A stretch of 64,000 nucleotides of DNA from Sinomonas sp. P10A9 (GTDB taxonomy: Bacteria > Actinomycetota > Actinomycetes > Actinomycetales > Micrococcaceae), in assembly GCF_041022165.1 (NCBI RefSeq), contig NZ_CP163302.1, forward strand, positions 1 to 64,000. The letters are read 5' to 3'. The position numbers and the translations under genes are program-made. The notes under the pieces were generated by a model, which worked only from the letters and a program-made list of their open reading frames with translations, did not search any database and was not told the DNA's origin. Of this stretch, positions 18,850 through 27,430 are shown piece by piece (the first letter of the stretch is position 1; every line of letters begins with the position of its first letter).

Positions 18850-20325
18850 ATGAGCAATCTGGAGACCGATCCCCGCGAGACCCTCTGTGCCGACCGGCCG
18901 GGGGGCTCCGGGGTCGAGATCATCGAGCCCCGTGAGGTTCCCCTCGGCGGCCCGCGGGCCATGACAGTCCACCGCACGCTCCCGTCGCGGGAGCGTTCGC
19001 TCGTGGGTGCGTGGTGCTTCCTCGACCACTACGGGCCCGACGACGTCTCGTCGAGCGCCGGCATGCGCGTCCCACCGCATCCCCACACGGGCCTGCAGAC
19101 GATCAGCTGGTTGTTCACGGGCGAGATCGAGCACCGCGACAGCGCCGGGCACCACGCCCTAGTCCGCCCGGGCGAACTGAATCTCATGACCGCCGGGCGT
19201 GGCATCAACCATTCCGAGTATTCGACCCACGGCACCACCATCCTGCACGGGGTCCAGCTGTGGACAGCGCTCCCCGACCCGTTCCGCGCGGTTCCTCCGG
19301 GATTCGAGCGGTACGCCCCGCCCGCCGTCGAACTCGAGGATGAGACGGGTGCCCGCGCCGGGGAGCTGCGTGTGTTCCTCGGATCCCTTCACGGGGCGGC
19401 CTCCCCAGTGCGGACCTATACCGCGCTGCTGGGCGCCGAAGCGGTGCTCGAACCCGGTGCCGCCGTCGAGGTCCGGATCGCAACGGAGTTCGAGCACGCG
19501 TTCCTGCCCGACGGCGGAAGCCTCGAGCTCGACGGCGGGGTTGACGGGGAGACAGTCCCCCAAGCCCACCTCGCATACCTCGCGGCTGGCCGAGATCGCG
19601 TGCGACTGACGAATCCGGGCAGCGCTCCCCTGCGCGTGATGATTCTGGGCGGTCCCCCGTTCGCGGAGGAGATCACCATGTGGTGGAACTTTGTGGGACG
19701 CTCCCATGAGGAGATCGTCGCGTTCCGGGAGACGTGGAACAGCGAGATTTCAGGCGGCCAGACGCATGACGACGCCCCGTTCGGCCCCGTCGTCGAGCTC
19801 ACCGAGGGCGAGGCGGCCCTTCCTGCGCCGCCGTTGCCGAATGTTCGGCTCCGCCCGCGGCCCCGGGCGCGGGATGCGGGAACGACCGGCGCACCAGCCC
19901 ACAACGCACAGCACAGCACCGCAGGCCACAGAACAGCGGAGCACAGTACCGCACCGCGCAACACCCAGAACACCGCAGACGAGAGGGAGGTACCCATGAG
20001 CGTCCAGGAATCCGAGCAGCAGGCAGGACAGACACAGTTTGTGCATGCGGAGCAGCGGCACCGATACGAGGTGCACGTCGGCGGGGCGACTGCCGGCTTC
20101 ACCCAGTACCGGGTGCTGTCCGACGACGCCGTGCTTGCCTTCGACCACACTGAGGTGGCCGAGGGCTATTCCGGCATGGGGCTCGCGAGCAAGCTCGTGA
20201 CCTTCGCACTCGATGATGTTCGGGCCAAGGGGCAGCGGATCCGTCCGTACTGTCCCTACGTGCGGGCGTTCATCAAACGGCACCGTGAGTACGCGGATCT
20301 TGTCGAGGATGGCTTCACCGAGTGA
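18850..20325 (+). CDS. Pirin fused in frame to a YjdJ-type GNAT acetyltransferase
   Basis: 491 residues from ATG 18850, after GAGGAGGT. Residues 1-about 335 are a pirin bicupin: metal ligands PHPHTG and GINHSE are present, C-terminal cupin included. A low-complexity His/Thr/Ala linker (about 345-382) leads to a 109-residue GNAT_2 (PF14542-like) domain with EGYSGMGLASKL (CoA site) and CPYVRAFIKRH. No stop separates the two. Within the linker GGGAGG followed by ATG at 19996 makes an independent start for the acetyltransferase likely, so both a fusion and a free GNAT may be made. Confidence 0.85.
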   Translation: MSNLETDPRETLCADRPGGSGVEIIEPREVPLGGPRAMTVHRTLPSRERSLVGAWCFLDHYGPDDVSSSAGMRVPPHPHTGLQTISWLFTGEIEHRDSAGHHALVRPGELNLMTAGRGINHSEYSTHGTTILHGVQLWTALPDPFRAVPPGFERYAPPAVELEDETGARAGELRVFLGSLHGAASPVRTYTALLGAEAVLEPGAAVEVRIATEFEHAFLPDGGSLELDGGVDGETVPQAHLAYLAAGRDRVRLTNPGSAPLRVMILGGPPFAEEITMWWNFVGRSHEEIVAFRETWNSEISGGQTHDDAPFGPVVELTEGEAALPAPPLPNVRLRPRPRARDAGTTGAPAHNAQHSTAGHRTAEHSTAPRNTQNTADEREVPMSVQESEQQAGQTQFVHAEQRHRYEVHVGGATAGFTQYRVLSDDAVLAFDHTEVAEGYSGMGLASKLVTFALDDVRAKGQRIRPYCPYVRAFIKRHREYADLVEDGFTE

Positions 20326-20368
20326 ACCGCCCGTGAGCGAGGTGGTCGGGGCGGGGTTTTCCACACCC

Positions 20369-20404
20369 TTGTCCACCCCGTGGATAACTTACAGTCGTGT
20401 TGTT
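20369..20404 (+). repeat. Dispersed DnaA-box repeat, copy 3 (diverged)
   Basis: Ungapped match to copy 2 at 28 of 36 positions: TTGTCCACC in place of TTATCCACA, then GTGGATAACTTACAG and CGTGTTGTT. A perfect inverted box TGTGGATAA follows at 20444-20452. It lies in the 231-bp gap between the pirin-GNAT gene and the next acetyltransferase, which holds nothing else recognisable. Confidence 0.75.
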
Positions 20405-20556
20405 CCTTGTGACTGGCCGGTATCCACGGACTTTCCCACAGGCTGTGGATAACTTGTCGCCCGAAGTTCACAGCCGGTGGACATCGTCTGGCGCGCAGGG
20501 CTGGCCCCGGGGTGTTAGCGTGGGCCGACCAGTCCCCCTGCCTGTGCGAGGAGCGC

Positions 20557-21510
20557 ATGAGCGTCGTCTGGAAGCCCATCGAGGCCGCCCACGCCCCCGC
20601 ATGGGCTGAACTGAGCAATCTCCTGGCCCGTGCCGACGACACCGATGAGTTCTACAATCCTGAAGACCTCGTCGAGGAGCTCGAGGAACCGGGCGTCGAT
20701 CCGGCGGCCGATACGCTCGGAGCATGGGACGGCGACACCATGGTTGCCTACGGCCAGCTGCGCGTGACCGAGGCGATCCTCGACCGTGAGGCGAATGCGT
20801 CGCTCTCCGGCGGGGTTCATCCCGCGTGGCGAGGACGCGGTCTGGGGCGGGCCGTCATGGACTGGCTCGAGCCGCGCGCGGACGTCCTCGCGGCGCAGCG
20901 CTTTCCCGGCGCTCCGGTGGTCTGGTACATGTGGTGCGGTAAACCCGGTTCTTCGGCAGAGCGGCTCGCGGCCGCCCGCGGATACCGCCCGGGGCGGTAC
21001 TTCCGGGACATGAGGCTCACGCTCACGACGTGGGAACCAGTCGACTCGGCCGCGGACCCGGTCTGTGCCCACCTTGCTCCAGCGCACCATGAGGCGACCC
21101 GCCGCGCCCACAACGAGGCGTTCGCCGACCACTGGCGGTCCTCCGAGCGCGACCCCGCCCGTTGGGCAGATCAGCTCTCCTCTCGCAGCTTCCGCGCGGA
21201 CCTCTCGCGCGTGGCGGTGAACCCGGATCCCAGCCTCGATCCGGATGACGCCGTCGACGCGTACGTCCTGTGCCACGAGTTCGTGAGCGGGGAGCTCTAC
21301 GTGACCCTCGTGGGAACCCGGAGGCGAGCCCGTGGACAGGGCCTCGCGAGTGCGCTCCTGCAGGATTCGCTCGCCGCCGCCAAGGCGCAGGGATACCGGC
21401 TCGCGGATCTCGGCGTGGACTCCGAGAGCCCTACGGGAGCGGTGGGACTCTACGAGCGTGTGGGCTTCATGCCGATCCGCACCACGGTGGTCTACGAGCG
21501 CCGCCGCTGA
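20557..21510 (+). CDS. Tandem GNAT acetyltransferase (MshD-like layout)
   Basis: 317 residues from ATG 20557 (GAGGAGCGC upstream). Two GNAT halves: the first has HPAWRGRGLGRAVMDW (about residue 88), the second TRRRARGQGLASALLQDS (about 250) with ESPTGAVGLYERVGF at the end. Two-domain layout and length resemble mycothiol synthase MshD, but paralogues with other substrates are common, so I do not assign mshD. Monocistronic; no regulatory motif apart from the DnaA-box repeat upstream. Confidence 0.8.
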   Translation: MSVVWKPIEAAHAPAWAELSNLLARADDTDEFYNPEDLVEELEEPGVDPAADTLGAWDGDTMVAYGQLRVTEAILDREANASLSGGVHPAWRGRGLGRAVMDWLEPRADVLAAQRFPGAPVVWYMWCGKPGSSAERLAAARGYRPGRYFRDMRLTLTTWEPVDSAADPVCAHLAPAHHEATRRAHNEAFADHWRSSERDPARWADQLSSRSFRADLSRVAVNPDPSLDPDDAVDAYVLCHEFVSGELYVTLVGTRRRARGQGLASALLQDSLAAAKAQGYRLADLGVDSESPTGAVGLYERVGFMPIRTTVVYERRR

Positions 21511-21558
21511 CCCCGCCCCTCCATTCCCTCACTGTCTCGGGTACAGGCGGCGGCTACT

Positions 21559-22377
21559 ATGGCGCCCATGGAGCGCGAAACCGGCAGCACCGTCTCCCCC
21601 CGTCCCCGGGCTCCTGAAGCGGAGGAACGTCCGCTCGCGCTGATCACGGGAGTCGGGCGCACGGTCGGGATCGGGGCGGGCATCGCGCGGGAGCTTGCCC
21701 GGCAGGGCTGGGACCTCGCACTCTCCTATTGGCGCCCGTACGACGCGCGGATGCCGTGGGGAGTCCAGACGCACGACGCCGAGCGGCTGGCCCAGGAGCT
21801 CCGCGACGGCGGCGCGGCGGTCACCGCGATCGAGGCCGATCTTGCCGACCCCGCCGTCCCTGCGCGGCTCCTGGCCCAGATCCGTGCCGAGCGCCCGGTC
21901 CGGGCGCTCGTGCTGAGCCACGCCGAGTCCGTGGACTCATCGCTCATGGACACGAGCCTCGACTCCTTCGACCGGCACTTCGTGGTCAACGCGAGGGCAT
22001 CGTGGCTCCTGATCCGCGCCTTTGCCGAGCAGTTCCCGGACGAGTGGCATGGACTCGGACGGATTGTGGCCCTCACATCCGACCACACTGTCGGAAACAT
22101 GCCGTACGGGGCAAGCAAGGGAGCTCTCGACCGCATCGTGATGGCCGCGGCTCGCGAACTCGCGGAACAGGGCATCGCGGCGAATGTGATCAACCCGGGT
22201 CCGGTGGACACGGGCTGGATGGACGACGAGACGAGGGAGTCCCTCACGGCCCGCCAGCCGTGGGGCCGGCTTGGGACGCCGCGGGATGTGGCAGGTGTGG
22301 TGGCCTTCCTCCTCAGCGCACCCGGTGGCTGGATCAACGGCCAGCTCATCAAGGCCGATGGAGGATTCTCGGCCTGA
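21559..22377 (+). CDS. Short-chain dehydrogenase/reductase
   Basis: 272-residue SDR. The nucleotide motif is altered (TGVGRTVGIGAGIA, as in FabI-like or SDR variants), then LSHAES replaces the usual NNAG, and YGASKGALDRIV gives the catalytic Tyr-x3-Lys. Motifs NPGPVDTGWM and GWINGQLIKADGGFSA are classical SDR features. ATG 21559 or 21568 may start it. Cofactor and substrate are not clear; the changed NNAG motif hints at a specialised oxidoreductase. Confidence 0.85.
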   Translation: MAPMERETGSTVSPRPRAPEAEERPLALITGVGRTVGIGAGIARELARQGWDLALSYWRPYDARMPWGVQTHDAERLAQELRDGGAAVTAIEADLADPAVPARLLAQIRAERPVRALVLSHAESVDSSLMDTSLDSFDRHFVVNARASWLLIRAFAEQFPDEWHGLGRIVALTSDHTVGNMPYGASKGALDRIVMAAARELAEQGIAANVINPGPVDTGWMDDETRESLTARQPWGRLGTPRDVAGVVAFLLSAPGGWINGQLIKADGGFSA

Positions 22378-22449
22378 AACATGCAACTCAGGGAATTAGA
22401 GATATTCGATGGATCGCATATTGGGAGGAAGTGGGTCCCTCCGCTCCGA

Positions 22450-23991
22450 TCAGTGGGACGAAGCGATCTCGGGGTTGACCGGAGCCAGCAGGTCCGGTGC
22501 CCCACGGCCATGCTCGTCCGGTGTCCCACTGTCGTCGGGCGTCCGGTTGCGGAGGAACGCCGCGAGGACGATTGCGGCGACGCCGGCCGCCGCGGCCACG
22601 AGGAACGCAGCGCGGAATCCAGCCATGGCAGCCTCCGGGGCTGGCATGCTCGCCGCAGCGCCGCGCGCGGTCCCCGCCATGACGGCGACGAGCAGCGCCG
22701 TCCCGGCAGCACCGGCAACCTGCTGGAGGGTGTTCAGGATTGCCGAGCCGTGGCTGTAGAGGCGCGGTGGGAGCGGGTTGAGGCCGGACGTGAAGGTGGG
22801 GGTGAACAAGAGGGCGAGCCCCATCGAGAGCACCACGTGGAGGCCCATCGCGAACCACACCGAGGTGTCCGGGCGGAGGAAGGCGAGGGCCACGAGCACG
22901 GCCGTGATGAGTGAGGTGCCTGTGACCGTGAGCGGCACGGGGCCCACCCGGTCGAACCACTTCCCCACCGTTGGCGCGAGCAGACCCATCGCGAGGCCGC
23001 CGGGCAGCAGGAGGAGCCCGGTCCCCAGGGTGTCAAGCCCGCGCAGCTCCTGCAGGTACAGAGGGAGCAGGATGACCACGCCGAACAGCGCCATCATGCC
23101 CACCATGAGCAGAGCCGTGGCGATGGTGTACATCGGATACGTGAACGCGCGCAGGTCCAGCAGCGGCGAGCCCGTGCGCTGGAGCGCGAGCTGCCGCAGG
23201 ACGAAGAGCAGGAGCGCGACGCCGCCCACCGCGAGAGGGACCACCGGTCCCAGACCGCCGGCGCCGTCTCCGCCGATCTGGCTGAGCCCGTAGACCACCC
23301 CGCCGAACGCCGGAACCGAGAGCAGGGCCGAGAGGACGTCGAGACCCGGCCGCTCGCCGTCGGACGTCGCGGGAAGCTTCGCCGCGCCGAACAGCAGCGC
23401 GGCGACGGCGATCGGCAGGACTGCGAGGAACATGAAGCGCCACGAGAAGTACTGCAGGATGAGGCCGGAGATGGTCGGACCGAGGGCCGGGGCCACTGAG
23501 ATCACGATGCTCACCGTGCCCATGACCTGGCCTCGGCGCGGGATAGGGATGAGGTTCAGCACGCTCGTCATGAGCAGCGGCATCATGATGGCTGTTCCGG
23601 AGGCCTGGACCACGCGTGCGAGGAGCAGGATCCCGAAGCCCGGCGAAACGGCCGCGAGCAGCGTGCCGGCGCTGAACAGGCCCATCGCGAGGATGTACAC
23701 GGTGCGGAGGCTGAGGCGCTGCAGCAGGAATCCGGTGGTCGGGATGACCACGGACATCGTGAGCATGAACGCCGTGGCGAGCCACTGGACGGTCGGCGCG
23801 TCCACATGCAGCTCGCCCATGAGCCGCTGAAGGGCCACGTTCATGATCGTCTCGTTCAAGATCACCACGAACGCCGCAACGACCAGGACGGTGACGACGA
23901 GTCTGGTCTCGGGTGTGATCTGGTGCTGCTCGCGCGCGCTTCGGGGGTGTCCGGCGGCCGACGGCGAGGGGTGCTCGGGTGCGGAGGGCAA
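22450..23991 (-). CDS. DHA2-type MFS multidrug exporter
   Basis: 513 residues from a TTG at 23991, which has AGGAG 5 nt upstream; an in-frame ATG at 24087 with no clear ribosome site would add 32 Pro/His-rich residues. Roughly 14 hydrophobic helices. Motif C-like GLGPTISG-type signature (ALGPTISGLIL) and the helix-1 motif ILNETIMNVAL mark the EmrB/QacA family. It probably exports drugs or metabolites by proton antiport. It is downstream of the ABC exporter genes on the same strand, 144 bp from the permease stop. Confidence 0.85.
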   Translation of the reverse strand: MPSAPEHPSPSAAGHPRSAREQHQITPETRLVVTVLVVAAFVVILNETIMNVALQRLMGELHVDAPTVQWLATAFMLTMSVVIPTTGFLLQRLSLRTVYILAMGLFSAGTLLAAVSPGFGILLLARVVQASGTAIMMPLLMTSVLNLIPIPRRGQVMGTVSIVISVAPALGPTISGLILQYFSWRFMFLAVLPIAVAALLFGAAKLPATSDGERPGLDVLSALLSVPAFGGVVYGLSQIGGDGAGGLGPVVPLAVGGVALLLFVLRQLALQRTGSPLLDLRAFTYPMYTIATALLMVGMMALFGVVILLPLYLQELRGLDTLGTGLLLLPGGLAMGLLAPTVGKWFDRVGPVPLTVTGTSLITAVLVALAFLRPDTSVWFAMGLHVVLSMGLALLFTPTFTSGLNPLPPRLYSHGSAILNTLQQVAGAAGTALLVAVMAGTARGAAASMPAPEAAMAGFRAAFLVAAAAGVAAIVLAAFLRNRTPDDSGTPDEHGRGAPDLLAPVNPEIASSH

Positions 23992-24134
23992 AGGGACTCC
24001 TGGGACGGATTGGTCTGGGAAGCGTCTGTGGGGTCCAACCGTGTCCGGGGCGCGGTGATTCCCGATGGGCGGGACGCAGGCCTCCATTGTCCCAGACGTG
24101 GGGGGAGCAGCACCCTGCGGATTGACCCGGGGCG

Positions 24135-25724
24135 TCAGACCCCGCGGATGTTCCTCGCGCGGTAGCCCGTGAAGGCGACGGCGAGGAGGGCCGCGGTGAT
24201 GGCGACGATCCACCACACGGGTGCCCAGTCGGCGTCGGCCGCCGTCACGCGGGGGATGACGTGGAACGGGCTGGTGCCGAGCAGCCAGTCCGGCGCCTTG
24301 AGCAGGGGGCCGAAGAGCGTCAGGATGAGCCAGTACACGACGAGCAGCCACGCGATCCAGCGGAACGTCGGAATCACCCCGACCAGGGCAAGCCCTAAGG
24401 CCGCCGCGAGCCAGAGCGCGGGAACCGTCGCGAGAGACTGCCGCACGACGTCCGCGACGTCGATCTGGGCGCCCGTCGAGGCAGCGGTGGCCGCGAGGAC
24501 GACGCCGCCGACCGCCACCGTGACGGCCGGCGCCACGAGCGCCACGGCCGCCGCAGGGGCGAAGTAGCCCTGCCGCGAGACAGCGGCCGAGAGAAGCCAC
24601 TCCGCGTGGCCCTCGTCCTCCTCGGCAGCGAACCGTGCGGCGATCTGGATCCCGAACGCAGCGCCGGCCATCGACAGCATGAGGAGGAGCATCGCGACGA
24701 ACGTGAGGGTGAGGTCCGCCTCCGTTGTGGCGCGCGCGGCCAGGAGCTGACGGATGAACGCGTTGCCCTCATAGAAGTCGCGCATGGTGCCGGTGACGAG
24801 CCCGAAGACGAAGCCGAGGAATGCGAAGGTCGCCAACCACGTGAGCGTCGGTGCGCGGTTGAGCGCGGCCGTGTGCCCCCAGATCCCGGCGCCCCACCGA
24901 GGCGGCCCGGGCCGCTGGCCCACCAGGCCGCCGCCGAAGTCCCGCCGCCGCGACAGCCACCCTCCGGCCGCCGCCGTCACGAGGCCTGCCAGGACGAGCA
25001 GGCCCCAGGGGAGCACATTGCGCTCCGAGGCTGGCCGGACGAGCTCCGCCCAGCCCATGGGGCTGGTCCACAGCATCCACTCCCCGCCCGAGAGCGTGTC
25101 TGCCACGCCCCGGAGCACGTAGCTCACCACGAGGACGCCGGCCGCGAGGGTGTTGGCCGTGCGCGCGTACGCCCCGATCTGCGAGGTCACAGCCGCCACC
25201 CCTGCGAACGCGATCCCCATGCCCCCGATGAGGCCGCCGAGCGCGAGCGCCTCGTCTGCCCGCGCGCCCGACGCCGTCAGGGTGCCGCCGATCGCGAGGG
25301 CCACCGCCGCCGAGGCGAGCCACGCGAGCAGGACGGCGGAGGCGAGCCGCGCGTGCGGACCCACTACCCCCGAATCGATGAGCTCGGCCTCCCCCGAGTC
25401 CTCCGCGGCGCGCGCGTGCCGCGTCACAGCGAACACTGCCATGAGCGCGGCAAAGAACATGCCGAAGACTTGGATGCGCCACGTCGTGAAGCCAAAGGCG
25501 TTGTCCAGATGGTGTGCGGGCCCGATGAGGAGCATGAATGCGGGGTTGGCGCTCAGGCTGAGTTCTAGGGCCTTGGCCTCCTGCGGGGTCTCGAACACGG
25601 TCGAGTAGCTGTTGTAGACCGCGAAGGGGAAGAACGCGATGATGAGGACCCACGGCGCGAGCTTGAACCTGTCGATGCGCAGTGCGAGGAGCAGCAGGCG
25701 CCATGTCCCCGCGAACGCCGTCAT
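24135..25724 (-). CDS. ABC exporter permease (polyketide-antibiotic-export type)
   Basis: 529-residue permease with about 12 hydrophobic helices in two halves of roughly 260 residues joined by a basic loop (WLSRRRDFGGG, about 258). It resembles the large actinobacterial TnrB/COG3559 permeases that work with a single ATPase. The ATG at 25724 overlaps the ATPase stop (ATGA). Substrate is inferred to be a drug or antibiotic, from family only. No sensory gene is adjacent. Confidence 0.85.
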   Translation of the reverse strand: MTAFAGTWRLLLLALRIDRFKLAPWVLIIAFFPFAVYNSYSTVFETPQEAKALELSLSANPAFMLLIGPAHHLDNAFGFTTWRIQVFGMFFAALMAVFAVTRHARAAEDSGEAELIDSGVVGPHARLASAVLLAWLASAAVALAIGGTLTASGARADEALALGGLIGGMGIAFAGVAAVTSQIGAYARTANTLAAGVLVVSYVLRGVADTLSGGEWMLWTSPMGWAELVRPASERNVLPWGLLVLAGLVTAAAGGWLSRRRDFGGGLVGQRPGPPRWGAGIWGHTAALNRAPTLTWLATFAFLGFVFGLVTGTMRDFYEGNAFIRQLLAARATTEADLTLTFVAMLLLMLSMAGAAFGIQIAARFAAEEDEGHAEWLLSAAVSRQGYFAPAAAVALVAPAVTVAVGGVVLAATAASTGAQIDVADVVRQSLATVPALWLAAALGLALVGVIPTFRWIAWLLVVYWLILTLFGPLLKAPDWLLGTSPFHVIPRVTAADADWAPVWWIVAITAALLAVAFTGYRARNIRGV

Positions 25725-26710
25725 GGTGCCTCCTCCGGCGAGTCCCCGCGGTGGCGACCGTGCCCGCGGGGGTGCGGGGCGGCGTCGTGCGTCTGATCCC
25801 CTCTCTCGGCGGCGGCCGGCGGCGGGAGCCTCTCGCCGTAGTGCTGGAGGAACAGGTCCTCGAGGCTCGGCGGCGTGACAGTGAGCGCACGGACGCCGTG
25901 CGCGGCGAGGGCGTTCATGGCGGGGCCGAGCCCGTCGGCGTCGACGCTGAAGCGGACCCGATGGTCCTCGACGCGCAGGTCAGCGACGCCCGGGAGAGAG
26001 CTGAGCTCCGCCCCTCCATCCTCGAGCGTCGCGGCCACATTGGTGCGGGCGTGGAAGCGCATCTGCTCGAGTGTCCCGGTCTCGACGACCCTGCCCTGGC
26101 GGATGATGCTGATGCGGTCTGAGAGGGCCTCAACTTCCGACAGGATGTGGCTCGAGAGCAGCACGCTGCGGCCAGCCGCCTTCTCGCCGCGGATCTCCTC
26201 GCGGAACAGCGCCTCCATGAGCGGATCGAGGCCAGCGGTTGGCTCATCGAGGATGAGGAGCTCGGCGCGCGAGGCCAACGCCGCTACGATGGCGACCTTC
26301 TGCCGGTTGCCCTTCGAGTAGGTGCGCCCACGCTTGGTCGGATCGAGTTCGAACGTGTCGATGAGCTGGGCCCGGCGCGCCTCGTCGAGGCCGCCGCGGA
26401 GCCGGCCGAGGAGATCGATGGCCTGGCCGCCGGTGAGGCTCGGCCACAGGCTCACGTCACCGGGTACGTATGCGACGCGGCGGTGGAGCTCGACGACGTC
26501 GCGCCACGGATTGCCGCCAAGCAGCTCGACATTGCCTGCCTCGGCCCGAAGGAGGCCCAGCAGGACGCGCAGCGTTGTGGACTTGCCGGCGCCGTTCGGT
26601 CCCAGGAATCCGAGGACCTCGCCCTCGCGGACCTCCAGATCGAGGCCGTCGAGGGCACGTACGGATCCGAAGGTCTTCACGAGGCCAGTGATGTTCACCG
26701 GGGTGCTCAT
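25721..26710 (-). CDS. ABC exporter ATP-binding subunit
   Basis: 329-residue ATPase: Walker A GPNGAGKST (about residue 38), signature YSKGNRQKVAI (about 133, a variant of LSGGQ usual in the drug-exporter class), Walker [14 protein letters not shown] (about 152), then switch-His SSHILSE. A C-terminal domain of about 80 residues, as in DrrA-like proteins, ends in a His/Arg/Pro-rich tail. It forms an operon with the overlapping permease. ATG 26710. Confidence 0.93.
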   Translation of the reverse strand: MSTPVNITGLVKTFGSVRALDGLDLEVREGEVLGFLGPNGAGKSTTLRVLLGLLRAEAGNVELLGGNPWRDVVELHRRVAYVPGDVSLWPSLTGGQAIDLLGRLRGGLDEARRAQLIDTFELDPTKRGRTYSKGNRQKVAIVAALASRAELLILDEPTAGLDPLMEALFREEIRGEKAAGRSVLLSSHILSEVEALSDRISIIRQGRVVETGTLEQMRFHARTNVAATLEDGGAELSSLPGVADLRVEDHRVRFSVDADGLGPAMNALAAHGVRALTVTPPSLEDLFLQHYGERLPPPAAAERGDQTHDAAPHPRGHGRHRGDSPEEAP

Positions 26711-26800
26711 GGTGTGATCGTAGGCCGCGCCGCCGACACGCGGGAGGGACTGGCGACCTGTGTGCGGGAGGGAGCACGCGGCGTCGTGCGGCTGGGCGCG

Positions 26801-27244
26801 TCAGGCGAGGTCGTACACGACGATCGTGGTGCCCGGCTCGAGACGCCCTCCCGTTGAGCGGTACGCAGCGAGGGCGGCCTCGTTGTCGTGCTCGGTTCCG
26901 GTCCACATGCCGTAGCAGCCGCCCTCACGGGCGATCTCCGCGAGGGCGCCGACGAGGTGGGAGGCAACCCCGCGGCGTCGCCAGTCCTCGGCAACTGCGA
27001 GCTCGTACAGGAACATCTCAGTGCCCTTGTCCGGATGGGTCATCTCGACGCCGCTGACGAAGCCGACCGCTCGGCCGTCCGGGCCCTCGGCAAGCAGCAG
27101 GTGGTGGCCGGGCTTGGCGAGGAAGTCGCGCGCCCCGGCTTCCGTGATCGGGCCGTCGAACAGTCCGGACGCGGCCGTGAGGCGGTACGCGTCGCCCCGC
27201 GTGAGGCGGCGGATTGTGATGTTCGGCGCGCTGTTCGCGTCCAC
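26801..27244 (-). CDS. GNAT acetyltransferase resembling AAC(3)-I
   Basis: 147 residues, GTG 27244. One GNAT domain: LYELAVAEDWRRRGVASHLVGAL forms motif A, including the acetyl-CoA loop RRRGVA. Overall layout, including the FDGPIT/FLAKPGHHLLLAE start and the C-terminal YRSTGGRLEP, is like aminoglycoside 3-N-acetyltransferase type I. Resistance function is not shown by the sequence and the similarity may only mark the subfamily. A TAGGCT -10-like box near the start suggests a leaderless message. Confidence 0.72.
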   Translation of the reverse strand: MDANSAPNITIRRLTRGDAYRLTAASGLFDGPITEAGARDFLAKPGHHLLLAEGPDGRAVGFVSGVEMTHPDKGTEMFLYELAVAEDWRRRGVASHLVGALAEIAREGGCYGMWTGTEHDNEAALAAYRSTGGRLEPGTTIVVYDLA

Positions 27245-27430
27245 AGCGCCGAGCCTACGCCGCTCCTGGCGCGAGATGAACGGGAGGCGAACCGAACATC
27301 AACTGCGGCTTGCTAGACTCGAACAGCTGAGCCCTCCCCGGCTCGCCAACCCACATGATCATCCGGAACGGACGCCGTTGCTGAGCGCCCGGAACCGGCG
27401 TGCGCCCGAAAAGAGGAGACCTCAACCCTC

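Noticed and set aside
20557..21510. Naming the tandem GNAT gene mshD
   Set aside because: Layout fits mycothiol synthase, but two-domain GNAT paralogues are common and no specific residue evidence can be read here.
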